Positions 1 through 10,669 of a stretch of 64,000 nucleotides of DNA are shown in pieces. The translations under genes and the position numbers were made by a program. The stretch covers positions 1,735,793 through 1,799,792 of the forward strand of contig NW_009799179.1 in the NCBI RefSeq assembly GCF_000213175.1. The letters run 5' to 3'. The stretch's first letter is position 1. Each line of letters starts with the position of its first letter. The DNA is from Neurospora tetrasperma FGSC 2508 (Eukaryota > Ascomycota > Sordariomycetes > Sordariales > Sordariaceae). The notes under the pieces were generated by a model, which was given only the letters and a program-made list of their open reading frames with translations, was not told the origin of the DNA and made no database searches.

Positions 1-1
1 T

Positions 2-1183
2 CGCCATAGTGAGGAAGGCCCGACTCCAGCACCGGCGGCTAACCATCGCCGAAACGTTCACGTTGGATTTGCTACCGACGCCGAAGAGCATCATGCGGAA
101 AAGGATAGGGAAGCCGCGACACGACAAGAAACCTCTGAGAAACCCGATGAGCTCCACGATCCGAGTGTCCCCATGACAGCAGGTATCCTCGCGGAAGACA
201 GCCATGCTACACGCCCCGAGCTTATCACTCAAGAACCTTCATCATCTGATAACTCGACAAAGCCCCATGTCTTCTACATGCCCGACAACATCGAGAAGCC
301 TAAGTCTCCTTACTCCTCAGAGAGGTTTGCCAGACAGGATCACCCGGAAACGGATACCGAGTCCCAATCAGTGGCTAGCTCCCGCGCGGTGGGTAGCAGA
401 GTTCCATATACTGCGGCCCTGCGTGATCAGCCCGCAAAGTCGTTTGTCCAGCAGCTCAAGCCCTTCCATGGTCGCTTGAACAAGGACAAATGGCACAAAG
501 TAGCTATCCGGCCGCTCATTCTTTTCTCTTATCCAGCGGTCCTCTGGTCAGCCATTGTCTATGCATGCTCAGTCGGATGGCTTATTGTGATATCCGAGTC
601 TGTGGCTGTCATCTACCGCGAAGGTCACTATGAATTTAACGCCCTGCAGACGGGTTTGGTTTATATCAGTCCCTTTGTCGGTGGTATTCTTGGCACGGCT
701 GTGGCGGGCAAGGTATCGGATGTCATTGTGAAGGCGATGGCCAGGCGCAATGGTGGCCTCTATGAGCCAGAGTTCAGACTTGTCATGGCTCTACCTGTGG
801 CCATCACCACGGTCATTGGCTTGATGGGTTTCGGCTGGTCCGCGCAGTTGGGTGACCACTGGATTGTGCCGACCGTCTTCTTTGGTGTTGTCTCGTTCGG
901 ATGTTCGCTTGGCTCAACAACCAGCATCACCTTCTGCGTCGACAGCTACAGACAGTATGCGGGTGAGGCCCTGGTCACGCTCAACTTCAGCAAGAACATT
1001 TTCCACGGTCTCGTCTTCAGCTTGTTTGTGACTGGTTGGCTCACGGACGACGGACCCAAGACTGTATTCATCTGGATCGGAATCATTCAACTTATCCTGC
1101 TCTTTTTAACTATCCCGATGTACATCTACGGAAAGAGAGCTAGAATGTGGACGGTCCGGAAGAACTTTATGGAGAAGTTCTAG
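2..1183 (+). CDS. MFS transporter, C-terminal part (truncated by window edge)
   Basis: The frame is open from base 2, so the N-terminus lies left of the window. The first ~150 visible residues are hydrophilic and charged, as expected of the cytoplasmic loop between the two halves of a major facilitator. About six hydrophobic segments follow (for example around VLWSAIVYACSVGWLIVI and FIWIGIIQLILLFLTIPMYI), then a short basic C-terminus ending KNFMEKF. A GGILGTAVAGKVSD stretch after the second visible segment resembles the loop motif of MFS carriers (inference). It is a plasma-membrane or organellar transporter; the substrate cannot be read from this half. No intron is needed in the visible part. 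It reads toward ELP6 on the same strand, 870 bp away. Confidence 0.85.
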   Translation, partial: RHSEEGPTPAPAANHRRNVHVGFATDAEEHHAEKDREAATRQETSEKPDELHDPSVPMTAGILAEDSHATRPELITQEPSSSDNSTKPHVFYMPDNIEKPKSPYSSERFARQDHPETDTESQSVASSRAVGSRVPYTAALRDQPAKSFVQQLKPFHGRLNKDKWHKVAIRPLILFSYPAVLWSAIVYACSVGWLIVISESVAVIYREGHYEFNALQTGLVYISPFVGGILGTAVAGKVSDVIVKAMARRNGGLYEPEFRLVMALPVAITTVIGLMGFGWSAQLGDHWIVPTVFFGVVSFGCSLGSTTSITFCVDSYRQYAGEALVTLNFSKNIFHGLVFSLFVTGWLTDDGPKTVFIWIGIIQLILLFLTIPMYIYGKRARMWTVRKNFMEKF

Positions 1184-2053
1184 GTGAACTTCCGGAGAGT
1201 CAAATACACTTGAGGGCTATTGTCAAGGTAGACTGTGGAAGCCTTGTGAGCGGTAACCTGTCACCGATTGGTGAGGTTAGTCATGAGTATGATTAATGAT
1301 TATGTCAGGAAGGGAGTTATAAGGTGCATTCATTGACTTGGTTGGGATACTTGTACGGATTTTGCATGATACCATCTTAGTAGCGTTTGCATATAGCAGT
1401 TTATTGGACATTATTTACTCGACGTCTAGATGGGATCCTTAACTCCGTGAATGTTGGGCCTGCTTGTGTGACGCCAAATTTGTGCTACTCTTGAATAATC
1501 GTTTTTGAGCATGGCCCAACCGACTGGGACTTGTTTGCCGAAGATCTTTAATTACTTGTAAGAAGGTATGTAGTGGGAGTGTTGAAGAAATGGGTACAGT
1601 GACAAAACACCACAGGGACGTGACATGCGTACTGTGTGCTAGTGCTATACAGTAAATAATGACCCCTCTATTTGCTCTCCTTTTTCTGTCCCTTGCGAGC
1701 CCCACTAGAGGTATCTTTTGCATCACAGCTGAGGTCTCGTCACACAAGCTCACAAGGTTCACCTTCCTCGACTTAATTCACTGCCATTGTACAACCCGAC
1801 TCTTTCGGAAAGAACTTTGTCTTATCTTACCTGCGTTCATCCCATCACTCTTCGTTTGTCTTTAAAACACTGGAAACCACTCATTTCGAACCCGGGGCAA
1901 CCACAACATCACACTACCTACATATTTCTCTAGGGAAGCATACAGATTATTCTCGCATCAACATACCACCACATCGATACTCCCTTAATACTCACCTACC
2001 AATCGATCTTACATTCACGCCTAACCTGAGCGGCTGCTTCAAAAAGACAGAAA
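1184..2053. other. Intergenic: MFS 3' end and ELP6 5' leader
   Basis: 870 bp without a gene I can support. The distal part is pyrimidine- and CA-rich (about 1790-2050), typical of a Neurospora promoter and 5' leader. No repeat or RNA gene seen. Confidence 0.6.
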
Positions 2054-3318
2054 ATGACATCCAGAAATATCCCCCACCTCCTAGAGCCATTGCTCGAGAT
2101 TGAGCCGTCCCAGTCACAATCTCAAATCCTCCTAACGGGCATCCTCGGCGCCAACACCAACTGGCTCCTCCTCCGCTACCTGTACACCTTGCTCAAATCT
2201 TCTTCCGCATCCAGATCCTCTCCCCCCTCACGCCCACCAGCAGCAGCAGTATCGCAACCCCAAGGCCAAAGACGTCTGGGCACCCGCATGCCGATAGCTG
2301 CCGAGCCGGAATTCGAGCTACGCACTTCCACCCACGCGCAACAACAACAAAATGGAGGAGATGCTGGTGATCAGGGTGAGAGTGGGAATGAAAGTGTGGG
2401 AGTGTTGCTGGTGAGCTTCCTCCGCGACTTTGCGTTTTGGAAGGAGAGCGCGGGCAGGTTGGGCCTTGATCTGGAGGGGTTGGGGAGGAGGGGGAAGTTG
2501 GGCTTTGTTGATGGGCTTTGTGTGGGGTTTGGGTCGTCTGGTTCTGATGGGGAGGGTGGTGTTGTTGGTGGCGGAGGAGGGCTTCCGGTGAGAAGACCTC
2601 CGGTGCCATTGGCGGCGACTGGGGGGTCATCAGCAGGAGCAACAGGAGCAGTGCCGGGACGAGGACCACCACAAGCACCACGACCTGCTACAACAACAAC
2701 AACAACAACCACCACCGGGGGATCATCGTCACAAAGACCCGTCGAAGGAGAAAGGTGGAAGCGCTCTCTTCCCAGTTTGGCAGTGGCAGACGTGAGCAAG
2801 ACGCTGCACTCTGCTTTGGATGAGCTGTGCCAGAAGAATAAGAAGGTTGTGTTGGTTATTGACCAGCTCGACTTTTTGCTGGCGGCTACGTCGGATGGGA
2901 ACGGGTTGGTTTCATCAGCTTTGCAGGATTTGCTGTTGGATCTCAGAGAGGTAAGTCGCCGTCGTCCCATGGGGAGATATCTAGGCCAAAGGAGATATTG
3001 GACAAAGACACTGATGTTGAATAATATTAGAAATCACATGCTACCATACTCACGCTGTCCGCCGACGACCCATTGATCGCTTCGCAGGTGACCACACTTG
3101 ACAAGGATCACGCGTCGTTTGTTTTGTCACTGGCGCATGAAGCAGAGATGGTTGTGAGCCTCCGATTGCTTGATACTGGCATCGCGAAGGATGTGAGTGG
3201 TGTGGTCAGGATTACGCGTGGCGGAGACAGTGGCGGCGAGAAACAGATAGAGGAGAAGGAGTATCTGTATCATGTCGGGGGAGATGGTAGTGTTCGGGTT
3301 TTCGAAAGGGGGCAGTAA
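2054..3318 (+). CDS. ELP6: Elongator complex protein 6 (Elp6)
   Basis: Two exons, 2054-2950 and 3031-3318, joined over an 80-nt intron (GTAAGT...TAG, phase 0), give 394 residues. Elp6 is a RecA-fold subunit of the Elp4-5-6 ring of Elongator, which modifies wobble uridine in tRNAs (family knowledge). Seen here: an N-terminal LLTGILGANTNWLLLRYLY segment, VLLVSFLRDFAFWKE in the middle, a beta-strand-like KKVVLVIDQLDFLLAA before the intron, and after it ATILTLSADDPLI and LRLLDTGIAKDVSGVVRI, all characteristic of Elp6. A long low-complexity insert (roughly residues 155-230, Gly/Pro/Ala/Thr-rich) makes it longer than typical ~270-aa homologues. The ATG has an AAAA context. Its 3' end faces the eL37 gene. 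Confidence 0.9.
2690..2716 (+). repeat. ACA/ACC trinucleotide microsatellite in ELP6
   Basis: A run of ACA and then ACC triplets inside exon 1 of ELP6 encodes a run of nine threonines in the low-complexity insert. Its length is divisible by three, so expansion would keep the frame. Confidence 0.85.
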
Positions 3319-3831
3319 GTAGCTGGTGGGTATCAGGCCTGATATTGAAATTGATAATCATCACACATCACGTCATATTTGACATTCGTAGCCCTCCCAA
3401 ATGTCCAAATGCTCAAGTGAAAAACGGAACTGGAATTGAAGAGTAGTAAAACTTGCTCAACCGGGCGACACTCAGCCCACCACCAAGTCTGAGAGCTTGC
3501 TTGTCCGCGGGGAGACTTTGCTGTTTCCACTTCAGCAAAAAGACGTTACGCCATTGTATCTCATGACCATGTTTGCTTCTTGCATGTCAAGAATGCTTTT
3601 GAAGACCAAGTTCCCGCGCGCGCGCAAAATGAAACCTCGTGCACCTTTTGCCCGTTGATGTGATGTAGCAGCAGCAAAAAGCGAGTTTAGGTCCGATCCG
3701 GAGATAATCCCAGTCCCTGGTTACACCGCGCCCGCCAAAGAAAACGATCCCGTCCCATTTGTCCCACTTCGCCGCCGCCAGTTCACGTTAATCGACCCGA
3801 GAGAACCGAAAATCCAACCCAGTTCGCTCGT
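3319..3831. other. Convergent 3' ends of ELP6 and eL37
   Basis: 513 bp between two converging genes. It contains a short alternating CG run (CGCGCGCGC near 3615) and nothing else I recognise. Confidence 0.6.
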
Positions 3832-4622
3832 TTAAGCAGCGACGGGACCCTTGGAGCCCTTGGGGACACCGGTCTGGAAGCCGTTCTTGAACTTGCGAGA
3901 GACGGTGCTGAGGTAACGGAGGCGACCAGTGCCGGTGGTCTTTCTGCGCTTGGCCTTCTCAGACCAGTTGTCTGTATTACACACCCTGTTGTCAGCATCC
4001 TGACACTTGCGCCCAAGATCCGGGGGAACCCCTTTGGTAGGCGCCCCCTCGAGGATGATGATAAAGAGTCCAACGTACACTTGCGGGTCTTGGCGGCAGG
4101 GTAGCCGCAAGAAGCGCAGACCTTCTTCTGGTTGTGGAGCGAACGGCGACTGGTGAATCGATTGTCAATCTCTTGTTCTCTTGTAGCGGGTGGACGTCGT
4201 TGATAGTTTTCGTTCATCTTCGCGGCCGTCGACCCATGTATTCTCCTTCCTCAATCGGTTTCGGATTCGTGTCGACTTACCCGCAACGTCTGCAAAGACC
4301 GTGGGTCTTGGTGTGGCTGCATGGAGAATTAGTTACCCTTATTCGACGGTGTCCAAGCCGTATGGGTCCTCAACATACCGCTTGCCAAAGCTCGAAGTTC
4401 CCTTAGCTGTTTGCGACCGTGTCAGCCCATTGTGTTCCGACCATATTGCATCCTCCTATAGCTGTCGTGCATAATTTCGTCTTCGAGCCGTAGATCGTCC
4501 AGTTTACAGTCGCTCAGTGCAACATTTCGACCGGATCGTGAATTTGGTCGTTGGCGAGGGGTCGATCAAAAATGGTATCGGGATACGTCGTGTGTCTGCA
4601 GGATCGGGGAAAACCTACTCAT
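3832..4622 (-). CDS. rpl37: 60S ribosomal protein eL37 (L37), five exons
   Basis: Cytosolic large-subunit zinc-binding protein. Exons on the minus strand: 4622-4619, 4406-4379, 4316-4281, 4149-4079, 3971-3832; introns of 212, 62, 131 and 107 nt all have GT...AG ends and keep phase. The 92-residue product has the family length. It starts [16 protein letters not shown], carries the zinc-ribbon cysteines as CRRCG and [10 protein letters not shown], and ends KGSKGPVAA. The first coding exon is only ATG plus one base, so the start codon is separated from the rest of the protein by the longest intron, an arrangement seen in several fungal ribosomal protein genes. Four introns in 279 coding bases is dense. 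Upstream at 4799-4804 is a TTAGGG telobox-like element. Identification is very secure; the exact first exon rests on the ATGA/GTAGGT junction. Confidence 0.93.
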
Positions 4623-5507
4623 TTTGGCGGTTGCTGTATTCAAGCAGAATCAGTATGACCGTAAGGGACCGACTGTTTGGGGTGGAGCGGAAATACCTTC
4701 GTCGTCGTCACCGGGCGGAGCGTTGTCGTGAGTTGGATGATTCTCTCAAGTAGGGGATCGCGAAATTTTGGGAATGTGCGGCAAGCCAGATTTCCCGCTT
4801 AGGGCTGCCGCGTCTCCCGCCACTGGTGGCTGAGTACTGTGGCTTGCGTTACAGGTTGGGCGTACATCACTGCACTGTGCACTACTTAGCGTTCCGCCCA
4901 CCCCGTTCCTCTTAGCGGACCCACAATTTCCATGCCGGACAGGCCCACTCGAGACTTCAGTCATTCAAATTTCATGGCAGCACCGCAACGATGAAGCAAC
5001 TAATGAAGCATCAGTTCTACAAGATATTTTGATGCTTCAGGCTGTATGGTAGTGAATGGCTGTACGGAGCTGATAACCAATGAATACACCTACAAATCAC
5101 TTTCAAGGGACCACAGCGACCTTGGGAAAACAGACTCTTGTATTATCTCAAATTCCCAGACAAAATACGTCCCTATCTACCTCTAAGCAAGAACGAAGAA
5201 GGGAGGTCTGAGTGCTGAGATAACTATCTCTTGTAAATGAGACAAGCAGGACAAAACAGAAAAACATGCCCAAATGAATTGGATAAGATGCAGGTTTGAT
5301 ATACTCATCAGTTAACGGAAAGTCGAAACACTACATGCATCTCTATCACGCAAAGTTTTACAGTGGAATGATTCAAATTCCGAACTACGCCGTTTTGATT
5401 GAGAAAAAAAAAATATACTAGCTACAACGTTTCAGACGCTTTGAGCATTGTTCGGACACTCAGGGACCATACTAAACGCTTAAACAGATGCCAACTCCGA
5501 ATTTCAT
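4623..5507. promoter_or_regulatory. eL37 promoter and valyl-tRNA synthetase 3' region
   Basis: 885 bp separate the 5' end of eL37 from the 3' end of the synthetase, both on the minus strand. A TTAGGG (4799-4804, about 180 bp upstream of the eL37 ATG) matches the telobox core. A 9-bp stem (5005-5013 with 5030-5038, 16-nt loop) and an A-rich run near 5405 lie in the probable synthetase 3' UTR. No other gene seen. Confidence 0.5.
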
Positions 5508-8500
5508 TTAAATCTTGAGCTTGCTAAACTCCTCCAGAGTGCGTTGGTAGTTCTCCTTTGCCGCTTGGGCATCAGCCAGCTTCTGCTTCTCAGACTCCTG
5601 GACAGCCTCGCTGACCTTCTCGAAGCCATCCTTAGACAGAAGCTCCTGTTGCTTCTTGATGGTGAGATCAGTCTTCTGCAACTTGGTGGTGATCTTCTTG
5701 ATCTCGGCATCGATGTCGCTAATGCTACCGCCAACCTGGAGAAGGACGGTGATCTCGGCATTGATGACATAGACGGCGCAGCCTCTTGGCAGCTCCTCAT
5801 CAGCGCCCAAGACGTTGACCTCCTTGACGCCCTTGCCGCAGAGTGTCCTGATGGCGGCGAGCTGAGCACTAACAGTAGCAAGGCTGTCCGCAGTAGTAGC
5901 CTTGATGAACGCTCTGCCATCCGACTTAATGTTATAGTCGGCAGCCAGGGAGCGGATGCCGCCGGCGCACTTGAGACCAAGCTCATAGTCCTCAGCTTCG
6001 GTAGCAAACTCGAGCTGAGACTCAAAGGCAGGGTAGGGAGCAAGCATGATGGTCTCGCCATCACCCTGCTTGCGAGGAAGACGCTGCCAGAGCTCCTCAG
6101 TAATGTAGGGCATGATAGGATGGAGAAGGCGCAGCGCCACATCAAGGGCATGATACAGTGTCTGTTGCACGCTCTGCTGCTCCTCAGGGGTACCGTCGCT
6201 AAGGATACCCTTGCTGTTCTCGATGAAGACGTCGCAGAGCTCGTCATAAAAGAACTGGTAGGCCACCTTGGTGGCTCTGGAGAACTCGCGGGCCTCAAGA
6301 GCCTCATTCATGCCCTTAACGGCCACGTTCATGCGGTGAAGGATCCACTTCTCGGGAACGGAGAACTTGGCGGTGTCAAGCTCACCCTTGGGCACAAAGT
6401 CTTGAGGAAGCTTACCAAGGACGTACTTGCTGGCTTGCCAAATCTTGTTGCAGAATCTGCGGTAAGCGTGCATAACCCTGATGTCGAAGTTGATATCGCC
6501 ACCGCCAGTGGTGTAGGAGAGAAGGGTGAAACGCATGGCGTCCGCGCCGCACTCGGGAATACCGCCGGGGAAGGCAGTCTTTTGGTATTTGGTGGCTCTG
6601 GCGACTTCCTCCTCCTTCAGGTTACCGACCAGCAGCTTTGCGTGGAGATCCTCTAGTTCAATACCGCGAATGATGTCAAGAGGGTCAATGACGTTGCCCA
6701 AAGACTTGCTCATCTTCCTGCCCTCGGAATCACGAATCAGACTGTGGCAGTACACCTCAGTGAACGGTACCTCTCCGGTCATCTTGAGACTGAGCATAAT
6801 CATACGGCTGACCCAGAAGAACAAAATGTCCCAGCCGGTCTCGAGCATGCTGGTAGGGAAGAACTTCTTGAAGTCGAGGTTCTCAGTGTTGGGCCAGCCA
6901 AGAATGGCCATAGGCCAAAGTCCGGAGCTGAACCAGGTATCCAGACAGTCGGGGTCCTGCTCAAGAGTGAACTTGCGGCCGGCGAACTTGGCCTCAGCCT
7001 TTGCCTGAGCCTCCTCTTGTGTCCTGCCAACCACCCATTCGGACTTCTCATTCTCACGTTGGCCCTCCTCACCCTCAAAGATGACGCGGTAAGCAGGAAT
7101 GCGATGGCCCCACCAGAGCTGACGGGAAATACACCAATCCTGGATATCAGAAAGCCACCTCTTGTAGGACTTAGTAGCACTCTCGGGGGAGATCTTGACC
7201 TTGCCCTCCTCGACAACCTTGAGCGCAGCTTCACCCATCTCCTTCATGCGAACCCACCATTGCTCGGTCATCATGGGCTCAATAACGTCCTTAGACTTCT
7301 CACAAAGGGGAATCTTCATTGGGTTGGGTTCCTTCTTAACGAAGAGTCCAAGCTTGGTCAGTTCCTCCACAACAGTGTAACGGGCGTCGAAGCGCTTCTG
7401 TCCCTTAAAAGGGCCGGCATTATCGTTGAGGGTTCCGTTCTCGTTCAGAATATTGATGAACTCGAGGTTGTGACGCTGACCAAGCTGGTAATCGTTGAAA
7501 TCGTGGGCCGGGGTCAACTTGACAGCACCGGTACCGAACTCCTTATCGACGTAGTCGTCGGTGACAATGGGAAGGAGACGGTCAACAAAGGGGTGGCGGG
7601 CGAACTTGCCGACAAGGTGGGTGTAGCGGGGATCCTCCGGGTTGACGGCAATACCGGTATCGCCAAGCATGGTTTCGGGACGGGTGGTGGCAACCTCAAT
7701 CGTCTCCTCGGAACCGTCGATCTGGTACTTGAAGTGTGTAAGAACACCGAACTCGACCTTCTTGTCGTAACCGGGGACGTCGAGAAGTGTACGGCCGGTA
7801 ATCTCCTTGGTCTCGACCTCCAAACCACTGAGCGCGGTGTTCAAGTGGGTGCACCAGTTCACCAAGCGGTTGGACCTGTAGATGAGGCCCTCGTCGTGAA
7901 GACGGCAGAAAGTCTCCATGGTGGCAGCGGTGAGGTTCTTATCCATGGTGAAAGCCTCGCGGCTCCAGTCCATCGAGCCGCCCATAAGCTTCTGGGCATT
8001 GTTGATGCGCTGATGGTATTCACCCTTCCACTCCCAGACGAGGTCTGTGAACTTCTCACGGCCAAGTTCTTGACGGATCTTCTTCTCCTTCTTCCAGAGC
8101 ATCTTCTCGACGACGGACTGGGTCGAAATACCGGCATGGTCGCAACCGGGCACCCACAAGGTCTCATAGCCCTTCATGCGGTACCAGCGAATCAAAGTAT
8201 CTTGCAGGGAGTTGGCGAGAGCATGGCCGCAGTGGAGAGCGCCGGTAACGTTCGGAGGTGGCAGAGGGATAACGAACTTGCCAGCCGAGGGTTTCCTGCA
8301 GCTTTCAGGCTTGAAGTAGCCGGCCTTCTCCCACCATTGATACCATGCCGCCTCGACGGCGCTGGGGTTGTAGGCAGAGAAGTGAGGGTGCTCGAATGAT
8401 TGGATGACCTTCTTCTCGCCAGCGGGGGTGGTATCTTCGTAAGGAGGCAGGGCAGGAGTCTTCTCCTTCTTCTCTTTGGGGGCGGACTGAGCAGCAGGCT

Positions 8501-8835
8501 GCTTCGCTTTGGCGGCGGCTTGCTTGGCGGCGAATTTGGCGGCCTTGTCGGCCTTGGCCTTCTCCTTCTTGTCTACAAGAGCAAAGAAACAGGTGTAAGT
8601 TGGTGGCCACAATCGCACATGGGAGAGTTCAGATCCACGAGCCTCACGAACCATTCTTCTTCGGCGCAGCGGCAGGCGCGGCAACGGGTTGATCTTCTCC
8701 CGGCATGGTGACTTTTTTGTTGTTATTGTAAGTCGAATACTGTCGCGGAACAGGAAGAACGCGGGTCGACGTGATTTTAAGCAATGAATGCCTTCTCGAG
8801 CTTCCAATTGCCAATCGCCACAACGAAAGCGGCAT
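5508..8835 (-). CDS. cyt-20: Valyl-tRNA synthetase, mitochondrial and cytosolic forms
   Basis: Class Ia synthetase charging tRNA-Val. Exon 1 is 8835-8652 and exon 2 is 8572-5508; the frame joins if the 79-nt intron uses donor GTTCGT at 8651 and acceptor TTGTAG. The long form has about 1082 residues, the short form 1039. The HIGH-type motif is in [15 protein letters not shown] (~residue 175 of the long form), KMSKS is in [14 protein letters not shown] (~682), and a C-terminal coiled-coil arm ends FSKLKI. The start at 8835 gives a basic, hydroxylated presequence ([20 protein letters not shown]...RQYST), a mitochondrial signal. The in-frame ATG at 8706 sits in a CACC context and would start the cytosolic enzyme. 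Neurospora cyt-20/un-3 is known to supply both compartments from one gene and to be linked to mat, which fits. The donor site is the least certain point. Confidence 0.93.
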
Positions 8836-10669
8836 CCAGAGGACGATAAGGGTCAATGGGCAGCTGAAGGGTTGATTGTTATAGGCGGGCCGTCAGGCTG
8901 ACAGGAATTTCTGCGGCCGCCCTTCGGAGGGGCAGACGGACTAGGCCGGCCGGAAGCCATGGCCATGAGTCAAAAGATTTCCCACGCACGGGCCCCACTA
9001 TACCTGTCAGCCCGCGTACACTACATACAACTTTACAAGTGTTTGAGGGGTACCTGGTCACAGAGGCCAAGCCCCTCTCCCCACCCTCCATCAGGGTGCT
9101 CCCTTTACCCTATGGGAAGTACCACCATAGCGTCGAGTTTGATTCCATCTTCCGACTCCGATACATGGAACCTACCTTACCTAGAAGTATTTCGTCGATA
9201 TAAGGGAAGGGATGCACGAGTCACTGTAGTAAGCTAGGTAAGTAAGTACCTAGGTAGCTATTGCCTGTTGGCTTGTTTAGACTCACTCACCAACAGTCGG
9301 CTCACATTCGGGTGGCGTCAGTATTTGGCGACCGTTCGAGTCATTTCGTGATTCATGGTGAAAAGGGAACTGGAGACCCAGAATCGATCTTTCCCAGTCA
9401 TATTTCTTTTCTTATAGCGGTTTTGTAGTCCCGCGAGGGCTTTTGATTTCTCCTCAGCTCAGCTTTCAACGATGTTGGAAGGGTTAAGATATCTTTGAGC
9501 TCTTTTAAGAGGTTTTGAGGTTGCTGTGCCTAAGCAAGACCGGAAGACTCGACACCGGGAATCCTTAAGAAACAATTTGTGGAGCTTGTGTCAGAAAGTT
9601 CGAGCGGGCATCCCGACATCTGGCTAGGTATGGAGAATATGTCACATGTCACTCGGGAACGCAAAAACGCGCGGAGCCTGAGATGTGACGGCGCATGTAC
9701 ATGTTGAGTCTTCCAGAAAGAAATATCTATCAGGGCAGTGGCTCCCCTTCTTTCATCCACACGATTCACATACAGTAGGTGTGTGCCCGAAATTCTTACA
9801 GACCCAAAAGGGCCCGTGTGATCTCTTCGAAGCTGTGGAGTGAGTGCCTTGGGTGCTCGTCTCGATGACGAGGAGCGGTTGCTCCCACAGCGGCATTGCT
9901 CGAAGAGGACTAGAGGTAGGTTACAGCAAGCTTGGTGGGAGATCTGGGGAGAACCCATGTGATATCCGCCTGCTAAGGTTAAATTGGACCCTTGTAAGCT
10001 CCAGTTGGTGCCCACCAGGGACATCGTGGCACGGCAAAGCACAACGTCAGGCGGGCAGCTTCAGCCCGACAGCACAGAACTCGGTCCCCTCGCAAATGGA
10101 ATGGAGGCCCAGCCCTTCTCTGCTGCCATTCCTGCCAACCTTTGAAGCCAGCCAGTTCCATTGTCCAGGTTAGGTGCGAGGGCATCTGCCAGCAGTACTT
10201 GGCAACCCGAAGTGCGCTCCCCTCCACCCCGCTCCCCCAACGAAACTCATCTGTGAACTTCGCTTTCCGATTTCCAGTTTATTTGATTCCCAACCCCTTC
10301 TCCCCAGCTTCAACCCCTCTTCGTTTCTTCCCCCCCTGCGACTTGATACCGTGAACTACAACTCACCGTCCTTTCCTCGACAATTTTGCCCTTACGTTCT
10401 GGGCAATCAGCGTCTATCATCTTCCTCCGAATCGAGTAACGCCCATATCCCCGCAACTCGAGCCACCGACGACATAGCAGTGTATACGAATGATCGGGCC
10501 CACCGCCACAGACGGCTCGAGCAGCAGCTGGTCCCCATAATTAAAGATTCCAGAGCGCATCGAAACGCCCGCTCCACCAACTTGATACATTGATTTGGCT
10601 GCCAGCTTTAGGAGGCGTTTCACGGCGTATATCAGGTGCTCGCGGTGATCAGCCGCTCCTGATCCCACG
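8836..10669. promoter_or_regulatory. Divergent promoter region, cyt-20 / RING-ligase gene
   Basis: 1.83 kb between two divergent genes. It contains short AGGTA/TACCT-rich sequence near 9225-9260 and pyrimidine-rich stretches close to the RING gene (10200-10370), probably its 5' leader. Open frames here (for example 9530-10042 minus) have no family resemblance and were not called. Confidence 0.5.

Noticed and set aside
5005-5038. 9-bp stem-loop past cyt-20
   Set aside because: Too short and too common in AT-rich 3' DNA to call a terminator in a fungal gene.
6744-8399. Long plus-strand frame of 551 codons
   Set aside because: It is antisense to the valyl-tRNA synthetase exon, whose motifs are intact; a codon-bias shadow.
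8573-8647. GTGAGG at 8647 as donor of the cyt-20 intron
   Set aside because: It would join exon 2 in the wrong phase; GTTCGT at 8651 keeps the frame.
9530-10042. Minus-strand frame of 170 codons between cyt-20 and the RING gene
   Set aside because: No motif, and another frame of similar size overlaps on the other strand; likely promoter DNA.
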